A stretch of DNA of 64,000 nt from Bacillota bacterium (GTDB lineage Bacteria; Bacillota; DSM-12270; Thermacetogeniales; Thermacetogeniaceae). The stretch covers positions 1-64,000 of the forward strand of contig JARYLU010000008.1 in the NCBI GenBank assembly GCA_029907475.1. Reading direction: 5' to 3'. A program made the translations under genes and the position numbers. The notes beneath the pieces were generated by a model. That model was not told the origin of the DNA, did no database searches, and saw nothing but the letters and a program-made list of their open reading frames with translations. Position 1 is the first letter of the stretch, and every line of letters begins with the position of its first letter. Positions 1-9,209 of this stretch are shown piece by piece.

Positions 1-663
1 GACGAGGAGGAGATCTCCTGACAATAATCTTGCAAAACGATCTGCCTATTTCCGGCGATCTAAAGAGCTAAAAAACACACACACACAGGAGGCGACCTGG
101 GAGCTCGATGAAAAGAAAATCGCCCAGGATGCGCGCTTTGACGGCTACTACGGCATACAGACCAGCGAAAAAGACCTGTCGGCCCTGGAGGTGATGGACG
201 CCTACCACACGCTCTGGAGAATTGAAGACAGCTTCCGGGTAATGAAGAGCACGCTTGAGGTAAGGCCGGTCTTCCACTGGACGCCGAAAAGGATCAGGGG
301 CCATTTCATGGTATGCTTCCTTTCATTTCTGATGGAACGTAAGCTGGAGGCGCTGCTCCGTGACGAAAAGGAGAAGGGATTACAAGTTTCACCCGGTAGA
401 ATCCAGGAAGCCTTGAATACCATGCAACTGGCGGCAGTGACCCTCGGTGGAGAAGAGGTCTACATCAAGGCAAAAAACCACCCTCTCGGAAATCAGATTT
501 TCAAAAAGCTTAAATTGAAGCTTCCCAAGAACATCAGCACCAAGGAGGAAATCGAAAGCTGTTTCCAAATCAAGAAAAAGGAATCCTGGGGACAACTTTG
601 CCTTTTTTCAAATTAAGAATGGCTTAAGATCAGGGGTTTTAGAACCCCAACTGTCAAAGTCGG
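1..663 (+). mobile_element. 3' part of an IS1634-type (IS4 superfamily) insertion sequence, open at window edge
   Basis: The right part of an insertion sequence: a transposase C-terminus open to the left edge, then a perfect hairpin GGGGTT-TTAG-AACCCC at 633-648. About 15 bases later the sequence becomes clpX coding (from 664). The boundary at about 663 is inferred from where clpX homology resumes. The left end, full length and target duplication lie outside the window. Confidence 0.75.
2..616 (+). CDS. IS1634/IS4-type transposase, C-terminal part
   Basis: The frame is open from base 2 to a TAA at 614-616, so only the last 204 residues are visible. The translated stretch DGYYGIQTSEKDLSALEV followed by AYHTLWRIEDSFRVMKS is the C-terminal DDE-transposase block of the IS1634 group of IS4-like elements, with the YREK-type Glu in WRIEDSFR. 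The GTG at 191 is internal, not the start, because the conserved block begins upstream of it. The gene points the same way as clpX and lonB. Family assignment rests on recognised motifs; the exact IS name cannot be given. Confidence 0.8.
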   Translation, partial: TRRRSPDNNLAKRSAYFRRSKELKNTHTQEATWELDEKKIAQDARFDGYYGIQTSEKDLSALEVMDAYHTLWRIEDSFRVMKSTLEVRPVFHWTPKRIRGHFMVCFLSFLMERKLEALLRDEKEKGLQVSPGRIQEALNTMQLAAVTLGGEEVYIKAKNHPLGNQIFKKLKLKLPKNISTKEEIESCFQIKKKESWGQLCLFSN

Positions 664-849
664 GAGCGGAATACCGGGGCGCGGGGGCTGCGGGCAATTC
701 TTGAAGATTTAATGCTCGAAGTGATGTATGACATTCCCTCGCGGGGGGATGTGACGAAATGCGTCATCACGAAAGAGGTTATTGCACAAAAGGAAGAGCC
801 GATCCTGGTCACGGTGGACAGGAAGAAAAAGAAGGAAGAAACAGCTTAA
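664..849 (+). pseudogene. clpX: clpX 3' remnant cut by an insertion sequence
   Basis: From 664 one frame reads [17 protein letters not shown] and, further on, [17 protein letters not shown], ending in a Lys/Glu-rich tail and TAA at 847-849. This is the C-terminal small domain of ClpX, the AAA+ unfoldase of the ClpXP protease (family motif ERKTGARGLRSI, then DVMFELPSR). Only about 61 of roughly 415-420 residues are present, and the codons directly upstream belong to the IS. lonB follows, the normal order in Firmicutes (clpP-clpX-lonB-lonA), so this is the native locus. The 5' part of clpX may lie just left of the window. Whether the organism has another clpX cannot be seen. Confidence 0.85.
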
Positions 850-876
850 CGGCAAAGCATCTTTAACGGAACGGAA

Positions 877-915
877 GGGGCTACCCCAGAGTGATTTGGG
901 GCAGCCCCGTTTATT
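877..915 (+). terminator. Rho-independent terminator after clpX
   Basis: GGGGCT-A-CCCCA pairs with TGGGG-C-AGCCCC (877-888 with 897-908), loop GAGTGATT, followed by GTTTATTGTT. The stem is strong and the U-tract interrupted. Confidence 0.7.
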
Positions 916-920
916 GTTAG

Positions 921-983
921 TTGCCCGGTTCTCCTGATTGCATCGCTTTGCCGGAAGGCTCCGACGGAGCAAAGGCCGGGCAA
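921..983. repeat. Imperfect 63-nt inverted repeat upstream of lonB
   Basis: TTGCCCGG (921-928) pairs with CCGGGCAA (976-983). Inside, GCTCC/GGAGC forms a hairpin extended by CTTTG/CAAAG. It lies between the clpX terminator and lonB. No known riboswitch signature was recognised; it could be a lonB leader element or a decayed mobile-element end. Confidence 0.45.
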
Positions 984-1067
984 GGGGGCGGGTTTAACGG
1001 GGGTTTAAAACCGCGGTTCCTGGTAATAATTAAGGGTAAAAGAGAAAAAATTCTCAGATAAGGAGCC

Positions 1068-2738
1068 GTGGTTGCTTTGAATGGTCACGCAGGAAGCATG
1101 GGCTGGAACAGCCTCTTGGGGCTAATTCAAATATTTTTTGTGATTGTGATCGGCCTTTATTTTTGGAATCTGCTCCGGAGCCAGCATGGAGCGCGCCTGG
1201 CGGTGGACCGCGAGGCGAAAAAAGAGTTGGAGAAAATCCAGCGCCTCCGGGGGATTTCCCTCGCCGAACCCCTTTCCGAGCGAACCCGCCCGCGGCGTTT
1301 TGAAGAAATTGTCGGCCAGGAAGACGGGCTTAAAGCGCTGAGGGCGGCTTTGTGCGGCCCCAACCCCCAGCACGTTTTAATTTACGGCCCCCCGGGTGTC
1401 GGAAAAACGGCGGCGGCCCGCCTCGTGCTCGAAGAAGCCAAGCAAAATCCTCTTTCCCCTTTCGGGTCGCATGCAAAGTTTATCGAGCTCGATGCAACCA
1501 CCGCGCGCTTTGATGAGCGGGGGATCGCAGACCCCCTGATCGGGTCCGTTCACGATCCAATTTATCAAGGGGCGGGTCCCCTGGGAATGGCCGGGATTCC
1601 CCAGCCTAAGCCGGGCGCCGTTACAAGGGCTCATGGAGGCGTCCTCTTTCTTGATGAAATCGGGGAACTCCACCCTACCCAGTTAAATAAGCTTTTAAAA
1701 GTGCTGGAGGATCGAAAGGTTTTCTTTGAAAGCGCATATTATAATTCTGAGGATGCGAATATTCCGGCTCACATTCATGACATTTTCCAGAACGGATTAC
1801 CCGCGGATTTCCGTCTGATCGGAGCGACAACCCGTCTCCCCGAAGAGATTTCACCTGCCATCCGCTCGCGCTGTGTCGAGATCTTTTTCCGGTTGCTCCT
1901 GCCGGCAGAAATCAGGATCATCGCGCAAAACGCGGCGGCAAAAATCGGTTACGATTTTGGAGCGGGAGCACTGGATGTTGTTGAGAAATACGCCACTAAC
2001 GGAAGAGAGGCTGTAAATATTGTTCAAATTGCGGCAGGTCTCGCCCAGGGCAGGGAGGCCCGGGAGATCCAGGCGGCAGATGTGGAATGGGTGGTCAACA
2101 GTGCCCAGTATTCTCCCCGTCCGGAGCGAAAAGTCCCCTCCGAACCGGCGGTCGGTCTGGTGAACGGCCTTGCGGTAAGCGGGCCGAACCTCGGCACACT
2201 TTTAGAAATCGAGGCCTGTGTCATTCCTACCGGCTCCGAAAGGGGACAGGTAATCGTCACGGGAGTCGTCGAAGAAGAAGAGCTGGGGGGGATCTCGGGT
2301 AGGCGGGTAAGGCGTAAAAGTATGATCAAAGGCTCCGTGGAAAACGTCCTCACCGTCATCCGGCGTCAGCTTGAAGTTGATCCCAGGAACTACGACATTC
2401 ATATTAACTTCCCGGGCGCCGTTCCTACCGATGGCCCTTCGGCTGGGGTGGCGATTGCCGTTGCTGTTTATTCCGCCTTGACGGAACAGCCTGTTGACAA
2501 CACTGTCGCCCTTACAGGAGAGCTTTCTTTGCGCGGTGAAGTAAAGCCGGTAGGGGGAATCGTTGCAAAGGTTGATGCGGCAAGGCGCGCCGGGGCAAAA
2601 CGCGTTCTCATCCCCCAGGAAAACTGGCAGGAAATCTTCCGGGAACTTTCCCTTGAGGTGATCCCGGTACGGCAAATCCGGGAAGTCCTGAAACTTGCCA
2701 TCCTGCCGGATTCCCGCTGGAAGCAAGTTACGGCGTGA
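1068..2738 (+). CDS. lonB: ATP-dependent protease LonB
   Basis: Membrane-anchored Lon-type protease of spore formers. A hydrophobic N-terminal segment (about residues 17-36) is followed by an AAA+ domain with Walker A GPPGVGKT (107-114) and Walker B VLFLDEIGE (DE at 197-198), then a C-terminal Lon peptidase domain with the Ser/Lys dyad at S458 (GPSAG) and K501 (GGIVAKVDAA). The 556 residues match family length. In Bacillus LonB is forespore-associated. The start is uncertain: GTG 1068 is only 2 nt from AGGAG (1061-1065), TTG 1077 has better spacing, and ATG 1098 (MGWNSLLGLIQ) matches the usual N-terminus. Sits between clpX and lonA as expected. Confidence 0.95.
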   Translation: MVALNGHAGSMGWNSLLGLIQIFFVIVIGLYFWNLLRSQHGARLAVDREAKKELEKIQRLRGISLAEPLSERTRPRRFEEIVGQEDGLKALRAALCGPNPQHVLIYGPPGVGKTAAARLVLEEAKQNPLSPFGSHAKFIELDATTARFDERGIADPLIGSVHDPIYQGAGPLGMAGIPQPKPGAVTRAHGGVLFLDEIGELHPTQLNKLLKVLEDRKVFFESAYYNSEDANIPAHIHDIFQNGLPADFRLIGATTRLPEEISPAIRSRCVEIFFRLLLPAEIRIIAQNAAAKIGYDFGAGALDVVEKYATNGREAVNIVQIAAGLAQGREAREIQAADVEWVVNSAQYSPRPERKVPSEPAVGLVNGLAVSGPNLGTLLEIEACVIPTGSERGQVIVTGVVEEEELGGISGRRVRRKSMIKGSVENVLTVIRRQLEVDPRNYDIHINFPGAVPTDGPSAGVAIAVAVYSALTEQPVDNTVALTGELSLRGEVKPVGGIVAKVDAARRAGAKRVLIPQENWQEIFRELSLEVIPVRQIREVLKLAILPDSRWKQVTA

Positions 2739-2750
2739 TTTGCTTTCGAA

Positions 2751-2790
2751 AAGCCCTTGTCTTCAACCCGGTAGGGGCTTTCTTTCTTTT
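2751..2790 (+). terminator. Terminator after lonB
   Basis: AAGCCC (2751-2756) pairs with GGGCTT (about 2775-2780), followed by TCTTTCTTTT. Thirteen bases after the lonB stop. Confidence 0.65.
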
Positions 2791-2795
2791 AGCCA

Positions 2796-2807
2796 GGAGT
2801 TGACAGC
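2796..2807 (+). repeat. 12-bp direct repeat, copy 1 (GGAGTTGACAGC)
   Basis: Identical 12-mer to 3174-3185. The two copies bracket the P-type ATPase remnant, 378 bp apart, which suggests a recombination or insertion footprint. Chance similarity is not excluded. Confidence 0.5.
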
Positions 2808-2828
2808 AGCCTGGCCTCTTTTTTATAT

Positions 2829-3124
2829 CCCAGGCAAGACGGGTGTTTGGCTGTGACCGGTAACGGGGTAAATGACGCCCCTGCGCTCAAAAGAGCGAAC
2901 ATCGGTGTTGCCATGGGCTCCGGAACAGATGTGGCCAAGGATGCCGCATCCTTGATCATTGCCGATGACAACTTCGCCTCGATTGAGACGGGGTCGAGGA
3001 GGGGCGTTTTGCTTTAGACATGGCTCCCGTCTCCTTGACTGAATGGGCGCTTCTTTTGCTTTTGGCGCTTTCTATTTTAGTGGTGATGGAGGTTTTTAAG
3101 ATCATTAGAACACGGCTTGCTTGA
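2829..3124 (+). pseudogene. Decayed cation-transporting P-type ATPase remnant
   Basis: From 2829 one frame reads [20 protein letters not shown], then [20 protein letters not shown] and [10 protein letters not shown], up to TAG at 3015-3017. This is the hinge region ([11 protein letters not shown] motif; here the second Asp is Asn) of a Ca2+/cation P-type ATPase. A second, shifted frame (3020-3124) encodes 34 residues, MAPVSLTEWALLLLLALSIL onward, resembling the last membrane helix of the same family. The N-terminal two thirds and the intervening helices are missing, so it cannot encode a working pump. It lies in the normally short lonB-lonA gap. Confidence 0.8.
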
Positions 3125-3173
3125 AGGCTTTAGCTGTTAGGCGCGTTGAAGAACCAAAAATTTATTCCCACCC

Positions 3174-3185
3174 GGAGTTGACAGC
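3174..3185 (+). repeat. 12-bp direct repeat, copy 2 (GGAGTTGACAGC)
   Basis: Second copy of the 12-mer at 2796-2807, on the far side of the ATPase remnant. It contains TTGACA, but no -10 box lies at proper distance. Confidence 0.5.
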
Positions 3186-3206
3186 TACGTCGGGGGGTTA
3201 CACCTG

Positions 3207-3236
3207 TTGCAGGAATCAATGAAATTGGAGTAGAAT
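3207..3236 (+). promoter_or_regulatory. Candidate sigma-A promoter for lonA
   Basis: TTGCAG (3207-3212), 18-nt spacer, TAGAAT (3231-3236), about 55 nt upstream of the lonA start. No CIRCE or CtsR operator is visible nearby. Confidence 0.4.
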
Positions 3237-3290
3237 ATTATAGAAAGCTCTCATAAAAAGTCTTCCCGGTGAAAAAAGGGGGTGGCTTAG

Positions 3291-5681
3291 ATGTCCCAAG
3301 AAAACTTTCAGCATTTTGAAGATCAGAACCAGGTCGGGCACGAAGAGACGGAACGTGTTTTGCCTCTACTCCCCTTACGGGGTATTTTAGTGTTTCCGTA
3401 TATGGTGGTTCATCTCGACGTTGGCCGCGAGAAATCGGTGAACGCGATCGATGAAGCGATGCTTCACGACCGGGAAATCTTTCTCGTTACCCAGAAAGAA
3501 GCTCAAACCGATGAACCCCAGGAAGCAGACATCTACCAGGTGGGTACGATTGCAGAAATCAAGCAGTTGTTGAAATTACCGGGGGGAACCTTTCGCGTCC
3601 TCGTGGAAGGATTGACCCGGGGCAGGATTAAAAAATATTTTGCACTGGAACCCTTTATCAAGGTCCTTGTGGAAGAGTACCCCGAAAGGTATGAAAAGAC
3701 ACCGGAAATCGAAGCTTTGATGCGGAGTGTCATCGGTCAGTTTGAGCAGTATGTCAAAATAGGGAAGAAAATCTCTCCCGATACCGCGGTTTCCATTGTT
3801 TCCGTGGACGATCCGGGCCGGCTGGCCGATATTATTGCCTCTCATATTAACTTAAAAGTCGGAGATAAACAGGCGATCCTGGAAGCGATCGGGATTAAAG
3901 AGAGGCTCGAAAAGCTCAGCGAAATTCTCTCCCACGAGATGGAGATCCTCGATTTAGAACGCAAGATCAACCTCCGCGTCAAGAAGCAAATGGAAAAAAC
4001 CCAGAAAGAGTACTACCTGCGGGAACAGATGAGGGCAATCCAAAAAGAACTGGGGGAAAAAGACGAGCGGGTCGCAGAAGGAGAAGAACTGCGGGAACGT
4101 ATTGCAAAGGCGCGTTTTCCCAAAGAGGTCGAGGAAAAAGCCTTAAAAGAAGTGGAGCGCCTGGAAAAGATGCCCCCAATGGTAGCCGAGGCCGTGGTTG
4201 TTCGGAATTACCTCGACTGGCTCCTGGCCCTTCCCTGGTATAAGGAAACGCGCGACCGCCTTAACCTGGAAGGAGCGGAGCGCATCCTCGAGGAGGACCA
4301 CTACGGTTTGGAAAAGCCGAAGGAGCGTATTCTGGAATACCTGGCGATCCGGAAGCTCGCCACGAAGATGCGGGGCCCCATCCTCTGTTTTGTAGGACCT
4401 CCCGGGGTAGGTAAAACATCTCTCGCGAAATCCATCGCGCGCGCCCTGGGCCGGAAGTTTGTCCGGATTTCCCTGGGCGGGGTCCGTGATGAAGCAGAAA
4501 TCCGGGGACACAGGCGTACTTACGTGGGTGCTCTGCCCGGCCGCATTATCCAGGGAATGAAGCAGGCAGGAACAAAAAACCCTGTTTTTCTCCTGGACGA
4601 AGTGGATAAAATGAGCACCGATTTCCGGGGAGACCCGAGTGCGGCTCTCCTTGAGGTGCTTGACGCGGAACAAAATCACAGTTTCAGCGACCACTATGTT
4701 GAAGTACCCTTTGATCTCTCGAAGGTCATGTTTATTACAACAGCCAACGTGGAGTATAACATCCCCCGGCCGCTCCTAGACCGGATGGAGGTGATCAGGC
4801 TTTCCGGATATACGGAAGAAGAAAAAGTCAAGATTGCCGAACGCCATCTTGTTCCCAAGCAGTTGAAAGAACACGGGCTCAAACCCCACCATCTCCAGAT
4901 TTCGGAGAACGCTTTACGGGGGATTATCCGGGAATACACCCGGGAAGCGGGGGTCCGCAACCTGGAAAGGGAGATCGCCGCAATTTGCCGGAAGACGGCC
5001 CGTGAGGTCGTCAAAAACAAGAATTACCAGGTAAAGGTTTCAGCCTCCAACTTGGGGACTTTTTTGGGAATTCCGCGTTACCACTACGGTACCATCGAGA
5101 AAGAAAACGAAGTGGGTGTGGCAACGGGTCTGGCGTGGACTGAAGTGGGCGGCGAAGTGCTTGGTGTAGAGGTGAGCATCCTGAACGGAAAGGGAAATAT
5201 TACTCTCACCGGGAAGCTGGGAGATGTGATGAAAGAATCCGCTCAGGCCGCTTTAAGCTACGTGAGGTCACGGGCCCAGGACCTGGAAATCCCGGAGGAT
5301 TTTCACGAGAAGGTTGATATTCACGTCCACATTCCGGAAGGAGCGATCCCAAAAGATGGCCCTTCGGCAGGGATTACGATGGCAACCGCGCTGGCCTCGG
5401 CCCTGAGCAGACGCCGCACGAGCCGGGAGGTAGCCATGACCGGAGAGATCACCCTGCGCGGCCGCGTGCTGCCGGTAGGCGGGATTAAGGATAAGGTGCT
5501 TGCTGCGCACCGGGCGGGAATTAAAAAGATCATTCTTCCGGCAGAAAATAAAAAAGATCTGGAGGAAATTCCCCCCAACATTAAACGGCGCCTCAAATTT
5601 ATCCTTGTCGAAAACATGGATGAAGTGCTGGGCGAATCCCTCCTGCCTCCCGCTGCAGAAAACAAAAAAGGCGAGAATTAA
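3291..5681 (+). CDS. lon: ATP-dependent protease La (LonA)
   Basis: Cytosolic AAA+ serine protease that degrades misfolded and regulatory proteins. Domain order: N-terminal substrate-binding domain ([17 protein letters not shown] near residue 25), coiled-coil middle region, AAA+ module with Walker [10 protein letters not shown] near residue 370 and Walker [11 protein letters not shown], and the Lon peptidase domain with catalytic Ser in GPSAG (about 691) and Lys in [14 protein letters not shown] (about 734). The 796 residues match the family (about 775-810). ATG start with GGGGGTGG 6 nt upstream. Second Lon of the locus, separated from lonB by the relic ATPase. Confidence 0.97.
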   Translation: MSQENFQHFEDQNQVGHEETERVLPLLPLRGILVFPYMVVHLDVGREKSVNAIDEAMLHDREIFLVTQKEAQTDEPQEADIYQVGTIAEIKQLLKLPGGTFRVLVEGLTRGRIKKYFALEPFIKVLVEEYPERYEKTPEIEALMRSVIGQFEQYVKIGKKISPDTAVSIVSVDDPGRLADIIASHINLKVGDKQAILEAIGIKERLEKLSEILSHEMEILDLERKINLRVKKQMEKTQKEYYLREQMRAIQKELGEKDERVAEGEELRERIAKARFPKEVEEKALKEVERLEKMPPMVAEAVVVRNYLDWLLALPWYKETRDRLNLEGAERILEEDHYGLEKPKERILEYLAIRKLATKMRGPILCFVGPPGVGKTSLAKSIARALGRKFVRISLGGVRDEAEIRGHRRTYVGALPGRIIQGMKQAGTKNPVFLLDEVDKMSTDFRGDPSAALLEVLDAEQNHSFSDHYVEVPFDLSKVMFITTANVEYNIPRPLLDRMEVIRLSGYTEEEKVKIAERHLVPKQLKEHGLKPHHLQISENALRGIIREYTREAGVRNLEREIAAICRKTAREVVKNKNYQVKVSASNLGTFLGIPRYHYGTIEKENEVGVATGLAWTEVGGEVLGVEVSILNGKGNITLTGKLGDVMKESAQAALSYVRSRAQDLEIPEDFHEKVDIHVHIPEGAIPKDGPSAGITMATALASALSRRRTSREVAMTGEITLRGRVLPVGGIKDKVLAAHRAGIKKIILPAENKKDLEEIPPNIKRRLKFILVENMDEVLGESLLPPAAENKKGEN

Positions 5682-5766
5682 TCCCTCCCTTCCCCGGGCC
5701 GGAAAAACCCGGAGTGCTAACGGCCGGGCGTCCCGCGTAAGATAAGGGAAGAAGGGGGGATTCGCT

Positions 5767-6213
5767 TTGGGAAAAAAAGGTTTTTTCTTGAGAGGTTCGG
5801 GAAGAGGTTCCGGTTCCCTGAAAAGGGGGCTGGCAACCTCTTTTTTGCTCGGTGGCCTGGGCTGTCTCGCGGCTTTGCTTTACGCCCTGCAAGGGGGTAG
5901 TGAAACCATTTATCTTAGCTCCTTTTTGGTCTGGTGGCTTGCCTTCAGCTGTTTTTGCGGGGGCCTTGTCGCCGGGATCCGGGGAGGTTCGGGCTTGTGG
6001 CTGTCGTCCGCTCCCCTCGGTCTGGTTTTCGCCGGCTTTTTTCTCATTCTTTTTTACGGTTTTGCTCCCCGGGGCGTGGGGGCCGGGGAACTGCTTGTTT
6101 ACCTCGGAGGAGCCGCTTTTTTAGCCAGCGCCGGTGCTCTGGGGGGAGCCAACTGGAAATCCGGTCTTTCTCCCGGAAGAAAAAAGAGGCAGGTTACTTT
6201 TTCAAGAAGATGA
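5767..6213 (+). CDS. TIGR04086-like small membrane protein
   Basis: A 148-residue protein with a basic N-terminus, four predicted membrane helices (about residues 22-42, 48-70, 78-100 and 105-128), many Gly residues within them, and a basic C-terminus. This arrangement resembles the TIGR04086/YrzE family of clostridial four-helix proteins of unknown function. Start TTG 5767, preceded by GGGGGG and a 7-nt spacer. It follows lonA by 85 bp with no clear terminator between, so co-transcription is possible. No enzymatic motif is visible. Family assignment moderate, function unknown. Confidence 0.7.
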   Translation: MGKKGFFLRGSGRGSGSLKRGLATSFLLGGLGCLAALLYALQGGSETIYLSSFLVWWLAFSCFCGGLVAGIRGGSGLWLSSAPLGLVFAGFFLILFYGFAPRGVGAGELLVYLGGAAFLASAGALGGANWKSGLSPGRKKRQVTFSRR

Positions 6214-6268
6214 GAGTTTAAGTAACATTCAGGCGTTTGTGATGAGGCCCTCAATATTTCTCTTTCAG

Positions 6269-6298
6269 TTGACAAAAGTTGCGTGAAAACCGTAAAAT
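6269..6298 (+). promoter_or_regulatory. Strong sigma-A promoter for valS
   Basis: TTGACA (6269-6274), 18-nt spacer, TAAAAT (6293-6298). Gives a leader of about 120 nt before the valS ATG. Confidence 0.8.
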
Positions 6299-6301
6299 GT
6301 A

Positions 6302-6398
6302 AAAGGAACTGAGATTTAACTCCTTTCGTCCCGGCAGGATGAAAGGAGTTTTCCGTACCATTTTCCCTGGCGCGGAGGTGCGGGGAGCGCCAGGCTGC
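6302..6398 (+). promoter_or_regulatory. Structured valS leader with candidate attenuator, no T-box
   Basis: Hairpin A: AACTCCTTTCGTCC (6318-6331) pairs with GGATGAAAGGAGTT (6337-6350) over 14 bp with loop CGGCA, followed by TTTTCC. A competing upstream strand AAAGGA (6302-6307) can pair with TCCTTT (6321-6326). Hairpin B: CCTGGCGC (6366-6373) with GCGCCAGG (6387-6394). The T-box core GGTGGNACCGCG is absent. The mutually exclusive pairings are visible; attenuation itself is inferred. Confidence 0.5.
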
Positions 6399-6426
6399 GA
6401 GGCAACGAATCCTAAGGGAGGCCGAA

Positions 6427-9078
6427 ATGACGGAAGGACAAGTTATTCCTACAGTTTATGATCCCCATCAGGTTGAAGAAAAGTGGTACCGGTTTTGGTT
6501 AGAGGGTCGTTTTTTCCATGCTGATGTCGACTGGTCCCGGAAACCCTTCTGCATCGTGATCCCCCCTCCCAATGTGACGGGAAGCCTCCATTTAGGCCAT
6601 GCCCTTAACAATACAATTCAAGACATCATCGTGCGCTGGCGCAGGATGCAGGGATATAACACCCTGTGGCTTCCCGGAACTGATCACGCAGGCATCGCAA
6701 CGCAGGCCCGGGTTGAAGAGCAGTTGGCGGGGGAAGGAATAAGCAAATACGATCTGGGGCGGGAAAAGTTTTTGGAAAGGGTTTGGGCCTGGAAGGAAAC
6801 CTACGGAGGAGAAATCATCAGCCAGCTCAAGCGCCTGGGGGCCTCTTGCGACTGGGAGCGGGAGCGGTTTACGATGGACGAAGGTTGCTCCCTTGCGGTC
6901 AGGGAGGTCTTCCGGCGCCTTTTTGAAAAAGGATTGATTTACCGGGATAATTATATTATTAACTGGTGCCCCAGGTGCCAGACGACGATTTCGGATATCG
7001 AAGTCGACCATTTTGAGCAAGATGGCAGGCTTTATTATCTCCGTTACCCCGGTCCAGATGGTGGCGCGGGGGTTGTTGTGGCAACAACGCGCCCGGAAAC
7101 AATGCTCGGCGATACGGGAGTGGCCGTCCACCCCGAAGACGGGCGCTACAGGGATCTCGTCGGGAAAAAAGTGCTCCTTCCTCTAATGAACAGGGAGATC
7201 CCCGTTCTTGCCGATGAAGTGGTGGACCCGGACTTTGGGACCGGCGCCGTTAAGGTCACGCCGGCCCACGACCCCACGGACTTTGAAATCGGGCGGCGCC
7301 ACCACCTTCCCGAGGTACTGGTGATCGGAAAAGACGGGATGATGACGGCGGCGGCCGGGAAGTACGCCGGCATGACGAGGGAGGAGGCCCGCCGGAAAGT
7401 GGTTCGGGACCTGGCTGAACTGGAGCTCCTGGTTAAGGTGGAGGACTACACCCATGCTGTCGGCCACTGCTACCGCTGCGATACCGTGATCGAACCCCTG
7501 GTTTCCGAGCAGTGGTTCGTCCGGATGAGGCCCCTTGCCGAACCCGCCCTGGCAGCCGTGAAAGAGGGGCGAATCCGTTTTGTTCCCGAGCGCTTCACGA
7601 AAATCTACCTCAACTGGCTGGAAAACATCAAGGACTGGTGCATCTCCCGCCAGCTCTGGTGGGGGCACCGGGTCCCTGTTTGGTACTGCGAAACCTGCGG
7701 AGAGGTGATCTGCCCCGAAGAGGGTGATCCCGATCGTTGCCCAAAATGCTCCGGCACCGAACTGGAACAGGACCCTGATGTTCTCGATACCTGGTTCAGT
7801 TCAGCTCTGTGGCCCTTTTCTACCCTGGGCTGGCCGGAACAAACGCCGGAGCTTGCTTACTTTTACCCGACTTCAGTGCTGGTTACAGGACGGGACATCA
7901 TCTTTTTCTGGGTTGCCCGCATGATCTTTACGGCCTTGGAGTTTATGCAGGAAGTCCCCTTCCGGGAGGTGCTCATCCACGGCCTCGTGCTGGATGCGCT
8001 GGGCCGGAAGATGAGCAAGTCCCTGGGGAACGGAGTGGATCCCCTCGAGGTGATCGATCGTTACGGGGCAGATACCCTGCGCTTTATGCTGGTGACGGGA
8101 AATACTCCGGGAAACGATTTGCGTTTTCACTGGGAGCGCGTGGAGGGAACCCGGAATTTTGCCAATAAGATCTGGAACGCTTCCCGTTTTGCCTTACTTA
8201 ATTTAAAAGATTTTCAGCCTGGGCCCTGGCCGGAGCAGCTGGCGCTCGCCGACCGGTGGATCCTGAGCAGGTACAACCGGGCTGTCCGTGACGTGACCCG
8301 GTGTTTGGAGGATTACGAACTGGGCGAGGCTGCCCGCACTTTGTATGAGTTCACCTGGAACGAGCTTTGCGACTGGTACATCGAACTGGTGAAGCCCCGG
8401 TTGTATGGGAAAGAAACGCCGGAAAGCAGGTACGCCGCTCAGTATACCTTATGGTACGTTCTCCTCAAGACGCTGGAGCTCCTTCATCCTTTTATGCCTT
8501 TCCTTACCGAGGAAATCTGGCAGCACCTGCCTCACGAAGGAAAGAGTATCGTGGTCGCGCCCTGGCCGCGTTTCAGGCAGGCACTGGACGCCCCGGAACG
8601 GGAGGGTGAAATGGAGTTTCTCATGGAAGTGATCCGGGCCATCCGGAATCTGAGGGGAGAGTTGAACATTCACCCGGGACGCACCATCAGGTGCATCCTG
8701 ATTACGGCCGCTGAAACCGAAGCCCGCCTGCTCCGGCAGTACGCCGGGTATATCCAACAACTGGGGGGGGCTAGTCCCCTGGAGTTGGGGGATCCCGGAG
8801 ACGAAAAACCGACCCGGGCCTTGAGCGCTGTTGTCCGGGATACGGAGATTTACATTCCTCTTGCGGGGGTCGTTGATTTAGAAAAAGAGATTGAAAGGTT
8901 GGAAAAAGAGGCGGGAATGATTACCCGGGATCTGGATCGGGTCCGAATGAAACTCGCCAATCGCGACTTCCTGGCCAAGGCACCCCCGGAAGTGGTGGAA
9001 AAGGAACGGGCTAAGGAAGAAGAGCTGAAAAAGAAACAGGTGACGATTAACCGCCGCCTTGCCGTCCTGCGAGCTTAG
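6427..9078 (+). CDS. valS: Valine--tRNA ligase
   Basis: Class I aminoacyl-tRNA synthetase that charges tRNA-Val, with an editing domain. The HIGH-type signature [14 protein letters not shown] is near residue 50-60, and KMSKSLGNG near 528 is the second ATP-binding signature. The CP1 editing insertion includes [17 protein letters not shown], and zinc-type CxxC pairs occur ([16 protein letters not shown]). The C-terminus is a coiled-coil tRNA-binding arm ([12 protein letters not shown] onward) typical of ValRS. The 883 residues match the usual 870-890. ATG start after AAGGGAGG. Transcribed alone: own promoter upstream and a terminator overlapping its stop. Confidence 0.98.
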   Translation: MTEGQVIPTVYDPHQVEEKWYRFWLEGRFFHADVDWSRKPFCIVIPPPNVTGSLHLGHALNNTIQDIIVRWRRMQGYNTLWLPGTDHAGIATQARVEEQLAGEGISKYDLGREKFLERVWAWKETYGGEIISQLKRLGASCDWERERFTMDEGCSLAVREVFRRLFEKGLIYRDNYIINWCPRCQTTISDIEVDHFEQDGRLYYLRYPGPDGGAGVVVATTRPETMLGDTGVAVHPEDGRYRDLVGKKVLLPLMNREIPVLADEVVDPDFGTGAVKVTPAHDPTDFEIGRRHHLPEVLVIGKDGMMTAAAGKYAGMTREEARRKVVRDLAELELLVKVEDYTHAVGHCYRCDTVIEPLVSEQWFVRMRPLAEPALAAVKEGRIRFVPERFTKIYLNWLENIKDWCISRQLWWGHRVPVWYCETCGEVICPEEGDPDRCPKCSGTELEQDPDVLDTWFSSALWPFSTLGWPEQTPELAYFYPTSVLVTGRDIIFFWVARMIFTALEFMQEVPFREVLIHGLVLDALGRKMSKSLGNGVDPLEVIDRYGADTLRFMLVTGNTPGNDLRFHWERVEGTRNFANKIWNASRFALLNLKDFQPGPWPEQLALADRWILSRYNRAVRDVTRCLEDYELGEAARTLYEFTWNELCDWYIELVKPRLYGKETPESRYAAQYTLWYVLLKTLELLHPFMPFLTEEIWQHLPHEGKSIVVAPWPRFRQALDAPEREGEMEFLMEVIRAIRNLRGELNIHPGRTIRCILITAAETEARLLRQYAGYIQQLGGASPLELGDPGDEKPTRALSAVVRDTEIYIPLAGVVDLEKEIERLEKEAGMITRDLDRVRMKLANRDFLAKAPPEVVEKERAKEEELKKKQVTINRRLAVLRA

Positions 9079-9098
9079 CAGACAGGGGCGGCTTTTTT
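9061..9098 (+). terminator. Terminator overlapping valS stop
   Basis: GCCGTCCTG (9061-9069) pairs imperfectly with CAGGGGCGGC (about 9083-9092), followed by TTTTTT. The 5' arm lies in the last valS codons. Confidence 0.65.
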
Positions 9099-9209
9099 AT
9101 TCTTTGTTATTCTCTTTTTTATTTATTCAGCGATAAAAAAGGAAGCAAGGCGCTTTTTGTCGAATATACTTTTGGGTCCCAAGGCGGTACAAGAAGGAGG
9201 GCGGATGGA

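Noticed and set aside
3174-3185. TTGACA within the repeat as a lonA -35 box
   Set aside because: No -10 hexamer at 16-18 nt; the better candidate is TTGCAG/TAGAAT at 3207-3236.
5709-5718. GAGTGCTAA-like half of a CIRCE element after lonA
   Set aside because: The matching TTAGCACTC half at 9-nt spacing is absent, and the site is downstream of lonA.
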